Assembly: GCF_000196515.1 (NCBI RefSeq)
Contig: NC_014248.1
Span: 2,597,001-2,661,000 of the forward strand
Length of the DNA stretch: 64,000 nt
Reading direction: 5' to 3'
From: 'Nostoc azollae' 0708
GTDB lineage: Bacteria; Cyanobacteriota; Cyanobacteriia; Cyanobacteriales; Nostocaceae
The stretch's first letter is position 1; the number at the start of each line of letters is the position of its first letter. The notes below the pieces were generated by a model, which saw only the letters and a list, made by a program, of their open reading frames with translations, had not been told where the DNA came from and ran no database searches. Of this stretch, positions 18,765-27,680 are shown piece after piece. The translations under genes and the position numbers were made by a program.

Positions 18765-18898
18765 AAAGGATTTTTTATCATTTTAATATATCTCAAGAGA
18801 GATTTTGCCAGGCTTATAGCTGAAGAAAGATAAAGGATTTTTTATCATTTTAATATATCTCAAGAGAGATTTTACCAGGCTTATAACTGAAGAAAGAT
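18765..18898. repeat. 67 bp direct tandem duplication upstream of rhodanese gene
   Basis: The unit beginning AAAGGATTTTTTATCATT occupies 18765-18831 and 18832-18898 and differs at two positions only (both G to A). A third start, AAAGG, follows. The second copy ends about 55 bases before the ATG of the rhodanese gene, so the duplication covers the promoter or leader zone. Confidence 0.95.
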
Positions 18899-18954
18899 AA
18901 AGGTAGTGTTTAGATTTTGTTAAGTTTTTGTTAACCTACTCGATATGAAAAGCT

Positions 18955-19404
18955 ATGGCTAACAATCTCATGAGTGGCATTATTGCCCAACAGCCACCAA
19001 TAGAGGCTGAGTCTGATGTTCATGTAGTTAAGTCTCGCCTGGAATGGGGTGAACCAGCGTTCACAATTTTGGATGTGCGCGATCGCTCAATCTATAATGA
19101 AGGTCATATTATGGGAGCAATGTCTATGCCCATAGATGAACTAACAGAGCGTGCAGCAATATCTTTAGATACCAGCCGCGATATTTACATTTACGGCACT
19201 AATGATGGACAAACTACTCAAGCTGCCCAAATATTACGTTCCGCTGGATTTAAAAATGTATCTCAACTCAAAGGTGGCTTTGGTGCATGGAAAGCGATTG
19301 GTGGCGCAACAGAAGGAATTATAGAATCAAGAACTCCCGCAGCTGCAGATGATTACAATGTTGTCTCCCGCATTCAAAATCATATAGAGACTCAGCAGAA
19401 GTGA
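18955..19404 (+). CDS. Rhodanese-like protein lacking the catalytic cysteine
   Basis: 149 residues with one rhodanese domain: FTILDVRDRSIYNEGHIMGA is the conserved entry, and LKGGFGAWKAIGG the exit. The active-site loop, normally Cys-x-x-G-x-R, here reads YGTNDGQTT, so there is no sulfur-accepting cysteine. Sulfurtransferase activity is therefore not expected. Such domains serve as binding or regulatory modules. The C-terminal 30 residues (AAADDYNVVSRIQNHI) extend past the domain. Stress or redox roles are sometimes proposed for relatives, and the sequence itself does not decide. Confidence 0.85.
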   Translation: MANNLMSGIIAQQPPIEAESDVHVVKSRLEWGEPAFTILDVRDRSIYNEGHIMGAMSMPIDELTERAAISLDTSRDIYIYGTNDGQTTQAAQILRSAGFKNVSQLKGGFGAWKAIGGATEGIIESRTPAAADDYNVVSRIQNHIETQQK

Positions 19405-19473
19405 TTGGGGATTGGGGACTGGGAACTGGGAGGAGATAGGAGAAAATCAATAATTACGAATTACTAATTATTC

Positions 19474-20103
19474 CTAGTGTTCAAATAAATCTTTGAATTG
19501 TAATAAATCCAAAGAAACTAATGTTGGTAGAACTTGAAAACATTGTTGAGCAAGTTCCCAACGTCCTTCTCGTTCCAGCATTTGGGTGAGCTTTTGTTGT
19601 ACATTGAGTAAGTAGCGCACATCATTGGCGGCGTAACTCAGTTGCGTCTCAGATAAATTAACCGCGTTACCCCAATCAGAGCTTTGGGCGCTTTTATCAA
19701 GTTCTACTTGTTCTAACTCCTGCACCACATCCTTGAGTCCGTGAAGATTGGTATAAGTACGGGCTAATTTACTAGCAATCTTGGTGCAAAAAACAGGTTG
19801 AACCTGAATTTCTAGGTTATGACGCAAAGTAGCAACATCAAACCGCGCAAAGTGAAATACTTTGAGGATGTGGGTTGCTTCCAAAAGTTGTTTTAAATTT
19901 GGAGCTTCTGTTTGTCCCTTAGCGATGCAGATAGCTGTCACTTTCCCTTGTGAATTGCACAACTGGACGAGACATAAGCGATCTCGCTGCGGTAATAATC
20001 CCATAGTCTCCGTATCAACAGCAATGGCCTCAGATTGCAAATATTCAGAGAGGGAAGCTGCATCTAAATCGCGATCGCTAACCTGAAAATCTGGTAATGT
20101 CAT
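19474..20103 (-). CDS. Ribonuclease D-like 3'-5' exonuclease
   Basis: 209 residues holding only the DEDDy exonuclease domain. Exo I is AVDTETMGL, Exo II is FHFARFDVATLRHN and Exo III is YAANDVRYLL with the catalytic Tyr. The HRDC domain of classical RNase D is absent, as in most cyanobacterial members. The likely role is trimming of stable RNA 3' ends. It is intact and stands alone between the rhodanese gene on the opposite strand and the CAP protein gene. Confidence 0.9.
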   Translation of the reverse strand: MTLPDFQVSDRDLDAASLSEYLQSEAIAVDTETMGLLPQRDRLCLVQLCNSQGKVTAICIAKGQTEAPNLKQLLEATHILKVFHFARFDVATLRHNLEIQVQPVFCTKIASKLARTYTNLHGLKDVVQELEQVELDKSAQSSDWGNAVNLSETQLSYAANDVRYLLNVQQKLTQMLEREGRWELAQQCFQVLPTLVSLDLLQFKDLFEH

Positions 20104-20191
20104 GAAATCTTCAGAAATAAATTAATTATAGTGTCTTGAAATTACACTCTCAGACACTAAATTATTATGTGCAGAAAGTCCGCAATAAAAT

Positions 20192-20737
20192 CTATCTAGT
20201 ATTGATAAATATTTGCGTGAGGTAGACTTCACCTTTAGCATTAGTGGCTACACCTACCCCTGTAAGTTTATATTTTCCTTGAATATTTTTCAAATGTCCC
20301 GGACTATTGAGCCAACCAACCACAGCTTGATGTGCTGGATCACTATATCCAATGTTAAAAGCCACATTTTCCCCCGCACTATCATATTTAAGAGGAATAG
20401 CTTTAACGCGCTGTTCAAAACCATGATGGCTAAACTTAACTGTACCCTTAGCCATATTTTGACTGTGAATTCTGGCCTGTTGAGTAATATTTGCATTTAA
20501 CGTTAACTGTGAAAGTCCCTGAGAGGCCCGATATTGATTAATTTGCTCAAAAACTAATTTTTCTAAAGTAGAATTTTGAGAATTAAAATTCGACAGAGCT
20601 GCCTGACTAGAAGTATTGAATGACTGAGTATGAGCGTTTTTTTTAGTAAAATTATTACCGGGAATAGGAGCAGTCATCAATCCACTAGCAAGGACAAGCG
20701 TACTTAAAGCCATGCCAAAAGCAGTTTGTCGGAACAT
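20192..20737 (-). CDS. Secreted CAP (SCP/YkwD-like) domain protein
   Basis: 181 residues. The start MFRQTAFGMALSTLVLASG is a signal peptide, so the product is exported. The CAP domain begins LEKLVFEQINQYRASQGL and carries QNMAKGTVKFSHHGFEQR, GENVAFNIGY and HQAVVGWLNSPGHLKN, with the usual His pair (SHHG and PGH) and Glu of the family cavity. YkwD-type CAP proteins are common and of largely unknown function in bacteria. Intact. Confidence 0.9.
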   Translation of the reverse strand: MFRQTAFGMALSTLVLASGLMTAPIPGNNFTKKNAHTQSFNTSSQAALSNFNSQNSTLEKLVFEQINQYRASQGLSQLTLNANITQQARIHSQNMAKGTVKFSHHGFEQRVKAIPLKYDSAGENVAFNIGYSDPAHQAVVGWLNSPGHLKNIQGKYKLTGVGVATNAKGEVYLTQIFINTR

Positions 20738-20837
20738 AGAGAATTAGGTATTGTATGGATTTATTAGACATATACTCTATCTTCTAATGGTCAGAAGAAG
20801 TACCAGGATACTGTCAAGTATTCATCAACTGAGGAAT

Positions 20838-21088
20838 TAAGTAGAACGAGGTGAAAAAACAAAAGTATGTAAAAAAATGTAAATTAGCCTGAAAACCTCT
20901 TCACTCTTGCATGAGTCTCTTTTGCCCTTCGGGTTCTCCAGTGGCAGCCTGGGGGAAGGCAAAGCGCCTACATGGGGGAAACCACTTGCTTTATGCTGGG
21001 AAACCCCTCCACCGCAGTGGCTCCCCAAGTCCATGCTGGTTCACTTATTGCCTTGTCATAACGACAATTTTTAACCCCCACTTACTTA
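20838..21088. mobile_element. MITE-like element A, copy 1
   Basis: About 251 bases running from TAAGTAGAACG to CCCCCACTTACTTA. The outermost TAAGTA and TACTTA are inverted with respect to each other. An inverted copy lies at 31466-31719, about 90% alike by eye. The interior is GC-rich (CTTCGGGTTCTCCAGTGGCAG, split by palindromic pieces) and contains an open frame on one strand, but the frame differs between copies and has no gene-like start. It is best read as a non-autonomous element. Confidence 0.75.
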
Positions 21089-21336
21089 TTTGATATATCA
21101 GGTTTGTCAGTTCACTTTCCTGAAAATCTGCCAATTTTATGACCTTTTCCCCAAAATTAGTATCCAGCATTTGTCTGTAGTCAATGCATCCCGTGATTAA
21201 CTTTTATTGACACTACATTATTAATCAAAAAAATATATAAAAAATAGTATCCACTGACAGATGTCATGGATACTAAAACTAGCAAGTAAACATTCACAGA
21301 AAAGTTATTCGCGTAGGGATAAGTTGATAACTTTCG

Positions 21337-21453
21337 TAAGAATTCAGCAATCAGGCGTCAGCTTTTTCAGGCTCACACCAAAAATACCTATTTGATAATT
21401 AACCGATTTTTCAAACATTGTGACTCCTGATTCCTGACTCCTGAATTATTACT
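21337..21453. mobile_element. MITE-like element B, copy 1
   Basis: About 117 bases from CGTAAGAATTCAG to CTGAATTATTAC, with imperfect terminal inverted repeats. The interior GTCAGCTTTTTCAGG and ATACCTATTTGATAATTAAC recur inverted at 22941-23074 and direct at 35803-35900. It is non-coding and lies immediately downstream of trpB. Confidence 0.75.
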
Positions 21454-21468
21454 AACTTACTTACATCT

Positions 21469-22710
21469 TTACTGAGGAGTTAAAAATTTTGCTACTGTTT
21501 GCACATCCTTATCACCTCGTCCAGAACAGTTAATAATAATACGAGGACTACCACTAACTTGAGGACACAAAGTTTCTAAATAAGCGATCGCATGAGCAGT
21601 TTCCAATGCTGGTATAATTCCTTCTAGCTTCGATAGGCGTTGAAATGCCTCCAAAGCCTCAGCATCTGTCACACTATAATATTCAGCCCGGCCAATATCC
21701 TTCATATAGCTGTGTTCTGGACCCACACCAGGATAATCCAAACCTGCACTAATCGAGTGTGGCTCAATTACTTGTCCGTCATCATCTTGCAACAGATAAC
21801 TCATCGCGCCATGTAATACACCAACTTGTCCTTTTGTCAAAGTAGCCGCGTGTTTGCCAGTATTCACACCTTCACCAGCAGCTTCCACACCAATTAACTG
21901 CACATATGGCTCTTTAACAAACTCGTGAAATAGTCCCATAGCATTAGAACCACCACCCACACAAGCCATCAGAATATCAGGTAAACCGCCCCATTTTTCC
22001 TGAGCTTGAGCGCGAGTTTCTTCACCAATAACCGCATGAAAATCACGTACCATCATTGGGTAAGGATGGGGTCCAGCTACAGAACCCAGAATGTAGTGGG
22101 TGCTTTCCACATTTGTCACCCAGTCGCGGATAGCTTCAGAAGTCGCATCTTTGAGAGTTCCCGTACCCGCAGACACAGGACGAACTTCAGCCGCCATCAG
22201 CCGCATTCTAAATACATTTAAAGCTTGGCGTTCCATATCGTGAACACCCATATAAATTACACATTCCAACCCGAAACGAGCGCAAACCGTCGCCGTCGCT
22301 ACACCATGTTGTCCTGCACCAGTTTCGGCAATAATCCGCTGTTTACCCATGCGCTTTGCCAACAATACTTGACCAATGGCATTATTAATTTTATGAGCCC
22401 CAGTATGATTTAAATCTTCACGTTTTAAGTAAATTTGCGCTCCTGTGCCATCAGGACGAGCATAATAGGCTGTAAGACGTTCAGCAAAGTATAAAGGTGT
22501 CGCACGTCCTACGTAATCTCGCAGCAAACCTTGTAATTCTGCCTGAAAACTAGGTTCATTGCGGTATTGCTGATACGCTGTTTCCAGTTCAGCTAAAGCA
22601 GGCATCAAAGTTTCAGGAACATATTTACCACCAAAGGGGCCAAAGCGTCCCAAGATATCGGGAACTGAAGCAGTTTGTGGCAAGTTGCGGAAAAGGGGTG
22701 TAGTAGTCAC
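21469..22710 (-). CDS. trpB: Tryptophan synthase beta chain
   Basis: 413 residues. TrpB condenses indole with serine using pyridoxal phosphate. The PLP lysine is in [19 protein letters not shown], the phosphate-binding glycine loop in [15 protein letters not shown], and the start of the fold in [16 protein letters not shown]. These identify TrpB1, the form that pairs with TrpA. No trpA is adjacent, as is usual in cyanobacteria. The frame is full length, so tryptophan synthesis looks intact. Confidence 0.96.
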   Translation of the reverse strand: MTTTPLFRNLPQTASVPDILGRFGPFGGKYVPETLMPALAELETAYQQYRNEPSFQAELQGLLRDYVGRATPLYFAERLTAYYARPDGTGAQIYLKREDLNHTGAHKINNAIGQVLLAKRMGKQRIIAETGAGQHGVATATVCARFGLECVIYMGVHDMERQALNVFRMRLMAAEVRPVSAGTGTLKDATSEAIRDWVTNVESTHYILGSVAGPHPYPMMVRDFHAVIGEETRAQAQEKWGGLPDILMACVGGGSNAMGLFHEFVKEPYVQLIGVEAAGEGVNTGKHAATLTKGQVGVLHGAMSYLLQDDDGQVIEPHSISAGLDYPGVGPEHSYMKDIGRAEYYSVTDAEALEAFQRLSKLEGIIPALETAHAIAYLETLCPQVSGSPRIIINCSGRGDKDVQTVAKFLTPQ

Positions 22711-22940
22711 AGATTAGGTTAAATTAGAGAACAAAGTTAATTTTAATTCTACAACTTGCTGAGGTTGCTGATAAAGAGCATTATTCCTCATAATCCTGTA
22801 ATTGCTGTTGAGGTTCATTAATCGAAATCATAATTTTATTGCTCCAATCACTATCTTTGATAGTATCATCTTGTAAATCGTGATTGAAAATTGTCTGAAT
22901 CAGGATTTACAGGATTTAAGGATGTACAAGATGATAAATA

Positions 22941-23074
22941 CTAAGCATTCAGGAGTCAAGAGTCAGAATGTTTGAGAAATTGGTTAATTATCAAATAGGT
23001 ATTGTTTGGTGTGAGCCTGAAAAAGCTTATGGCTGTTCGCATAGCGTGCCGTTAGGCATTAGCTGAATGCTTAG
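22941..23074. mobile_element. MITE-like element B, copy 2 (inverted, with extra palindromic insert)
   Basis: Bounded by a perfect 12-base terminal inverted repeat, CTAAGCATTCAG and CTGAATGCTTAG. The core (AATTATCAAATAGGTATT, TGAGCCTGAAAAAGCT) is the reverse complement of copy 1. Near the right end it carries GTTCGCATAGCGTGCCGTTA, a GC-rich palindromic repeat not in the other two copies, suggesting a repeat inserted within a repeat. Confidence 0.8.
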
Positions 23075-23320
23075 GATAAATGTTCAATTATACGTTCACA
23101 AATCGCACTAACCCAAACATTCCATAACACCAACTCCTCATTATAAAAGTAGGGTGTGTTAGGGTAACGCACCGATTAAATATCAATAAAAGAGAGTGCC
23201 GTACTTCTGGATAACACACCTTACGAGATAGCATATTATCAATTATCAAGAAATGCCTAATTATCACAGACCTAATATATCAGCTGCTATCTACTTTTTC
23301 ATTCAAGTAACTTCCTCAAC

Positions 23321-23429
23321 ATACAACTTCATTAACATACAACTTCATTAACATACAACTTCATTAACATACAACTTCATTAACATACAACTTCATTAAC
23401 ATACAACTTCATTAACATACAACTTCATT
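23321..23429. repeat. 16 bp tandem repeat, six full copies and a partial one
   Basis: The unit ATACAACTTCATTAAC repeats exactly from 23321 with a seventh, partial copy at 23417-23429 and a degenerate copy just before. It ends about 30 bases before the terminator of the initiator tRNA gene on the other strand. Confidence 0.95.
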
Positions 23430-23460
23430 TTTTCGATAAGCTTCAAGTACCGCCTAAAAC

Positions 23461-23493
23461 AAAACCCCGCAATCTATTAAGATTACAGGGTTT
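23461..23493 (-). terminator. Rho-independent terminator of tRNA-fMet gene
   Basis: Read on the minus strand, AAACCCTGTAATC pairs with GATTGCGGGGTTT around a six-base loop with one internal mismatch pair, followed by a T-rich tail (TTTTGTTTT). It lies about 15 bases past the tRNA 3' end. Confidence 0.8.
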
Positions 23494-23508
23494 CATCTTT
23501 TAATTTAG

Positions 23509-23582
<74 letters not shown>

Positions 23583-23635
23583 TTGCTTTTGTTTCTCCAC
23601 TTCCTTAATATAACGCGAAGTCAAAAGTTTGTCAA

Positions 23636-24589
23636 CTACAAAAGCGATAATTCTCCAATTACTTCCAAACGTTTGTATTTTCCCAGGTTCATAAACTTCT
23701 CAGATAGGCTCTGGGCGACGCTGGGAGTAATCCAGCCCATTTGTTGCAGCAGGTGAATGGCTACGGCATATTTTGCGCGTTTAGCTCCATCCATGACTTT
23801 AATTGCTAATCCCATGCCTTCACCAAGTCGGCCGATGCACTGCACACCTTCTGCACCAGCTTTACTGACCAGTTCACTGGGAGTTAGGCGCATTAATTCG
23901 GTATCAAATTCCCCATCTCCAGCCACCATCGTGGGATGATGGTTCATGGCGCGGACAATGCGCTCCATATCCAAGCTATTGCTAGAGGCAAGTACAGCAT
24001 ATAAAGATGCCATTTGACTAAGTTGCATTAAATATGTGGGTGCGCCACAGTCATCATGGGCGGTGAGAAATTCTTCTGCTGGCATTCGCAGCAATTCTGC
24101 AACTTTGGTGATAATTAACTGCTGAATTGGGTGTTTACGATCCAAATAGCTGGTTAAAGGCCAATGGCGTTGCTGACAAACAGCTAACATTCCTGCGTGT
24201 TTGCCAGAGCAGTTATATTCTAATGCACTGCTCTTACCTTGGGGAATTGGACAGTGTAGGGCTGTGGGGTCAAGGTCAGCTTGCCAAAGTATGTTAAATA
24301 CCTGTCGCACCTGTTCCATGCTGCCTTTGTGGGAACTGGTGATAATTGCTAAGTCGCGATCGCTCAAATCATACCGTTCCAGTGTGCCTGTGCTGGTGAG
24401 AGCCAGTGCTTGAAATGGTTTAAGGGCAGAACGGACAAATGCAGCGGTTTCGGCGTTGCCAGCAACAGACAGAACTCGTCCCCGTTTGTCGCTAACTACA
24501 GCCTGGACTATATGCCGAGATTCGATAATACCTTCCCGCAGCAACCGGACTTCCAGTGCTGTAGCTTGTGTTCGTTTTCCCATTGTCAT
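23636..24589 (-). CDS. Asparaginase (Rhizobium AnsA-type, PF06089 family)
   Basis: 317 residues of the asparaginase II family first described in Rhizobium etli, unrelated to E. coli AnsA/AnsB. Signatures: SALKPFQALALTSTG, ITSSHKGSMEQV with the catalytic Ser-x-x-Lys pair, YNCSGKHAGMLAVCQ and AHDDCGAPTYLM. It hydrolyses L-asparagine to aspartate and ammonia. It is cytoplasmic and full length. The start at MTMGKRTQATALEVRLL has a second Met at position 3. Its gene follows the initiator tRNA gene on the same strand. Confidence 0.9.
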   Translation of the reverse strand: MTMGKRTQATALEVRLLREGIIESRHIVQAVVSDKRGRVLSVAGNAETAAFVRSALKPFQALALTSTGTLERYDLSDRDLAIITSSHKGSMEQVRQVFNILWQADLDPTALHCPIPQGKSSALEYNCSGKHAGMLAVCQQRHWPLTSYLDRKHPIQQLIITKVAELLRMPAEEFLTAHDDCGAPTYLMQLSQMASLYAVLASSNSLDMERIVRAMNHHPTMVAGDGEFDTELMRLTPSELVSKAGAEGVQCIGRLGEGMGLAIKVMDGAKRAKYAVAIHLLQQMGWITPSVAQSLSEKFMNLGKYKRLEVIGELSLL

Positions 24590-24682
24590 GGGTTTATATC
24601 TATTTTGTAGGTTGTTAGTCGTCAGTTGTCAGTTATCAATTGTTAGTTGTGTAACATTAATGACTAATAACTTATGACTAAT

Positions 24683-25180
24683 TTATAGCAAATGCCAAAG
24701 TATAGTACCAATAAGATACATTAAAGCCAAACCTGCAAAGGTAATTTGCAAGCGTTGGAGGATGGGTTTGATTTCATAGGTGACAATTAAGCGATCACGG
24801 CTAATGACTTCCTGGGGTTTTGTCCAGGTTTGTCCGTCATACCAACCAGATTCTTCATAGAATACGGTGGGACTGTAGAGGCGATCACGCACGTAGAACC
24901 AACCCAAATACAACCGCATTAACAGCAGCACTAGTCCTACACTAGCGGCAGCAGATCCACAAAGAATAAAATAAAAAATATGCTTTTGTGGAGGAAAGCT
25001 GGCCGCTGCTACTGGACCTGCCACCAGCCACGACCAACCCCAAATCCAAAAAATTTTCTTGGTGTAATTACCCCAGGTTAAGGTCGTATCGCGAAATAGC
25101 CAGGAATTTTTTAATTCTTCGTACTCATTAAGCGGTTGTTGTTCTGTAGGAACTGGGCAATCAAAAACCGAGGCTCTCAT
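24683..25180 (-). CDS. CGLD27 family protein (Ycf36, DUF1230)
   Basis: 165 residues with two hydrophobic segments near residues 50-90 and 140-160. CPVPTEQQPLNEYEELKNSW, DSxLYSPTVFYEESGWYDG-like sequence (RLYSPTVFYEESGWYDGQTW) and KPQEVISRDRLI are the conserved parts of the CGLD27/Ycf36 family, found in cyanobacteria and plastids and linked to phototrophic growth. The exact function is unknown. The start codon overlaps the rsfS stop by four bases (ATGA), so the two genes form an operon with rsfS first. Confidence 0.88.
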   Translation of the reverse strand: MRASVFDCPVPTEQQPLNEYEELKNSWLFRDTTLTWGNYTKKIFWIWGWSWLVAGPVAAASFPPQKHIFYFILCGSAAASVGLVLLLMRLYLGWFYVRDRLYSPTVFYEESGWYDGQTWTKPQEVISRDRLIVTYEIKPILQRLQITFAGLALMYLIGTILWHLL

Positions 25181-25635
25181 AATTTTGGGTTACCGTCATC
25201 AGCGTTTGGTAGCGAAATGCGTTCGGCATGAACCCAGAACGCTTCTAAATTATAAAACTCCCGTTCTTTAGGCATCATGATGTGAACAATGACGTCACCA
25301 TAGTCTTGTAATATCCAACTTCCCTCAGCTTTTCCTTCTGTCCTTAAGGGACGACGTTGCCAATCAGTTTCGACTTTTGCTTCTATTGCTGAGGCGATCG
25401 CCCTCACTTGTATCCTAGAATAGCCAGTCATCATCACAAAATAATCAGATAGGTAACAGATATCTGCTACTCTGAGCAATAAAATCTCACCAGCTTTGCG
25501 TTCTGATCCTGCTTCAGCAATGGTTATCGCTAATTTTCCGCTCACATCTTCAGTCCCAGCCATTGGGCTTTTCACTGTAGTTATTGTTAGCGGGACAGAT
25601 TCTAATGGGAAATTTCCTTGGAAATAATTAGTCAT
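25177..25635 (-). CDS. rsfS: Ribosome silencing factor RsfS
   Basis: 152 residues. RsfS (Iojap family) binds ribosomal protein uL14 and blocks subunit joining when nutrients are short. The domain starts after about 45 residues, with DVSGKLAITIAEAGSERKAG followed by ILLLRVADICYLSDYFVMM, GYSRIQVRAIASAIE and GSWILQDYGDVIVHIMM. EREFYNLEAFWVHAERI closes it. The first 30 residues are non-conserved. CGLD27 follows with an ATGA overlap, so the two are probably cotranscribed. Confidence 0.92.
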   Translation of the reverse strand: MTNYFQGNFPLESVPLTITTVKSPMAGTEDVSGKLAITIAEAGSERKAGEILLLRVADICYLSDYFVMMTGYSRIQVRAIASAIEAKVETDWQRRPLRTEGKAEGSWILQDYGDVIVHIMMPKEREFYNLEAFWVHAERISLPNADDGNPKL

Positions 25636-25959
25636 TCAACCTCAGGTGCGTTTTTCCTTTTTTCACAATTTGTCTGATATGTCGTAGTCAAGATAATGAC
25701 CAACAAAACTCAGGCAAAAGTTTTTGACAAATCTTGAATCATCAAAAGTTGAGAATGTGAGCTTGTGTTAACTACGTTGGCAACTACTACACTTACAAAC
25801 AACTTGCGATTCTGTGAATAGGTTTTTTTAAATACTAACAAAAAAATAGGTGTTTATGGTGCTGGCTTCACAATTAGCTAGGAAGCAGCAAGCAGAATCC
25901 TTCCCCCTAAACCCCTCTCAATACGGTTCAGCCTCTTTCTCTCCCCCTACACCTGTGAG

Positions 25960-27249
25960 CTACACCCCTACACCCTTTTTATTAGCTGCTGTTGTGACAA
26001 CTGCAGGCTGAATGGTTTTAGCATCGGCGGTCAATGAATAACACAATGTCTCATAATGATTTAAGGCTTGTTCAAAGGCGTATTGCTCAACAGCATATTG
26101 ACGGCTATTGCAGCCCAGAGTCTTTACTTGTGCCGGGTTTTGGTACAATTCCAAAATCGCTGTTGCTAAGGCTTGGCAATCTTCTGGAGGAACTATAATT
26201 CCACCACCACTTTGTTTAATTGCTCTGGCTGCTGTGCCATTATCAGGTACGGAGCCAACCAACGCTCTACCGCTGGCAAGTAAAACCTGAATCTTTGATG
26301 GCATATTGAAGGAGATCACGTTTTTCTTTTGTATCACTAGCCCTACATCTGCTGCTGCCAACATTTGCGGTAAGTCTTGACGAGGTTGAAATGGTAATAA
26401 CAAAACGTTGTCTGCTCCTTCGTCCAAACATTTCTGTTGCAGTCTTTTTAAGCCTTTGGCTTCACCAACAATCACAAAAGCAATTTCTGTGATATGACTT
26501 AATTTGGCGGCTGCTTTAATTACTGTTTCTAGACCTTGGGTTAAGGCGATGTTGCCAGAATACAAAGCTACGAATTTACCATTCAGGTTATGTGTAGCGC
26601 GAAAGGGGTTATTTTCTTTTGGTAAGGGGCTAATAAAATTGACATCAACCCAGTTAGGAATTTGCACAATTTTGTTGGCTGGTACGTCTTTGGAAAGTAA
26701 GTTTTCTACAAACCCATCAGCTATTACACTAATTTTAGTGGCCGAGGCGTAGGCAAATTTTTCTAGTGCTGTGAATATCTTGATTAGTAATTGATTTTTC
26801 AGTAAACCAACGTGGATAGCTGCTTCAGGTAATATATCTTGTAAATTTAAGATGACTGGACAGGAGCGTAACCATCCTAAAAGGCCTGCTGGTAAGCAAA
26901 CTGGAAGAGATGGGGAGGTCAGAAGAATCACATCAGGTCGCCAGCCCATGATTGCAGGTAAAAAACTGGTGACTACAAAACTAGCATCCAACATTACCCG
27001 ATCTAATAGGTTGGGTTGGGGGCGAATCCAAACATAACTGCGTTGGATATGAACACCATTTTTATATTCTGTTAAATACAGTTTGCCGCGATAGTCCTCA
27101 TAAATTTGACGTTCAGGATAGTTGGGCATAGCTGTAACTACCCGTACTTGATGTCCACGTTTCACCAGTCCTTCTGCTAATTCAGTCATTAGCGGCGCAA
27201 TACCAATAGGCTCTGGGTAATAATTGTAGGAGTAAATTAAAATCCGCAT
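25960..27249 (-). CDS. Glycosyltransferase family 4, WcaI-like
   Basis: 429 residues. The start MRILIYSYNYYPEPIGIAPL and the sequence RGHQVRVVTAMPNYPER match WcaI-type glycosyltransferases of colanic-acid-like polysaccharide synthesis. The GT-B fold has an N-terminal acceptor half and a donor half beginning FVALYSGNIALTQGLE, with a sugar-nucleotide Glu region near residues 320-345 (MPSKIQVLLASGRALVGSVP). No signal peptide. It is downstream (minus strand) of the STAS-sugar transferase gene, separated by about 410 bases with strong hairpins. A shared exopolysaccharide role is a reasonable inference. Confidence 0.88.
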   Translation of the reverse strand: MRILIYSYNYYPEPIGIAPLMTELAEGLVKRGHQVRVVTAMPNYPERQIYEDYRGKLYLTEYKNGVHIQRSYVWIRPQPNLLDRVMLDASFVVTSFLPAIMGWRPDVILLTSPSLPVCLPAGLLGWLRSCPVILNLQDILPEAAIHVGLLKNQLLIKIFTALEKFAYASATKISVIADGFVENLLSKDVPANKIVQIPNWVDVNFISPLPKENNPFRATHNLNGKFVALYSGNIALTQGLETVIKAAAKLSHITEIAFVIVGEAKGLKRLQQKCLDEGADNVLLLPFQPRQDLPQMLAAADVGLVIQKKNVISFNMPSKIQVLLASGRALVGSVPDNGTAARAIKQSGGGIIVPPEDCQALATAILELYQNPAQVKTLGCNSRQYAVEQYAFEQALNHYETLCYSLTADAKTIQPAVVTTAANKKGVGV

Positions 27250-27566
27250 AACAAATTAGTCGGAGTTTCCTGGTTGTTGTTAACTGACAATCAGTATCTG
27301 TCGTCAAAGTCACTTAGGAGTATACTATCTCTTGGATAACTTCATTATCTCTTTATACTTCGTGCTTGTCAGTAACTTTTCGTTGAAGATTGTGTAAATT
27401 TTGATATCTTTTGTTAAAGAAGATTCAAATTTTTCAGTAATCTTACATTAAGACAACTTCCATGTTATGTGTGGTTGAACTTGAATTCAGTATAAAAACA
27501 CTTCTGATGCTCATTTATTTACTTATATTTCGCTGGAAGGTGCTATAAACACTGAGCTTAGAGCAA

Positions 27567-27604
27567 AATTTACCCAGACCCGCTTTTACAGGTCTGGGTA
27601 AATT
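27567..27604. terminator. Strong hairpin between two polysaccharide genes
   Basis: A perfect 14-base inverted repeat (AATTTACCCAGACC and its complement) with a 10-base loop. It may end transcription of the STAS-sugar transferase gene or shield an mRNA end. No U-run follows directly on the minus strand. Confidence 0.5.
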
Positions 27605-27634
27605 CAGAAATGAAACTTGGTAGTTTTTAGCTTC

Positions 27635-27680
27635 AACAGTGGTGCTGTTTAACAGTTATCAGTTAAACAGCACCACTGTT
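27635..27680. repeat. 19 bp perfect inverted repeat overlapping the end of the STAS-sugar transferase gene
   Basis: Arms at 27635-27653 and 27662-27680 are perfectly complementary around an 8-base loop. The right arm is the last coding segment of the STAS-sugar transferase gene (codons for NSGAV), so the stop codon lies within the stem region. Thirty bases further on the minus strand is the hairpin at 27567. Confidence 0.85.

Noticed and set aside
20290-20496. 68-residue minus-strand frame inside the CAP protein gene
   Set aside because: It overlaps a well supported secreted CAP-domain gene in another frame.
20911-21093. 60-residue frame also present at 31443-31643
   Set aside because: Similar frames occur because the MITE-like element A is present in two copies; no start signal, and palindromic composition.
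23321-23429. Possible CRISPR array
   Set aside because: The 16-base units are directly adjacent with no spacers, so this is a simple tandem repeat. No cas genes are present.
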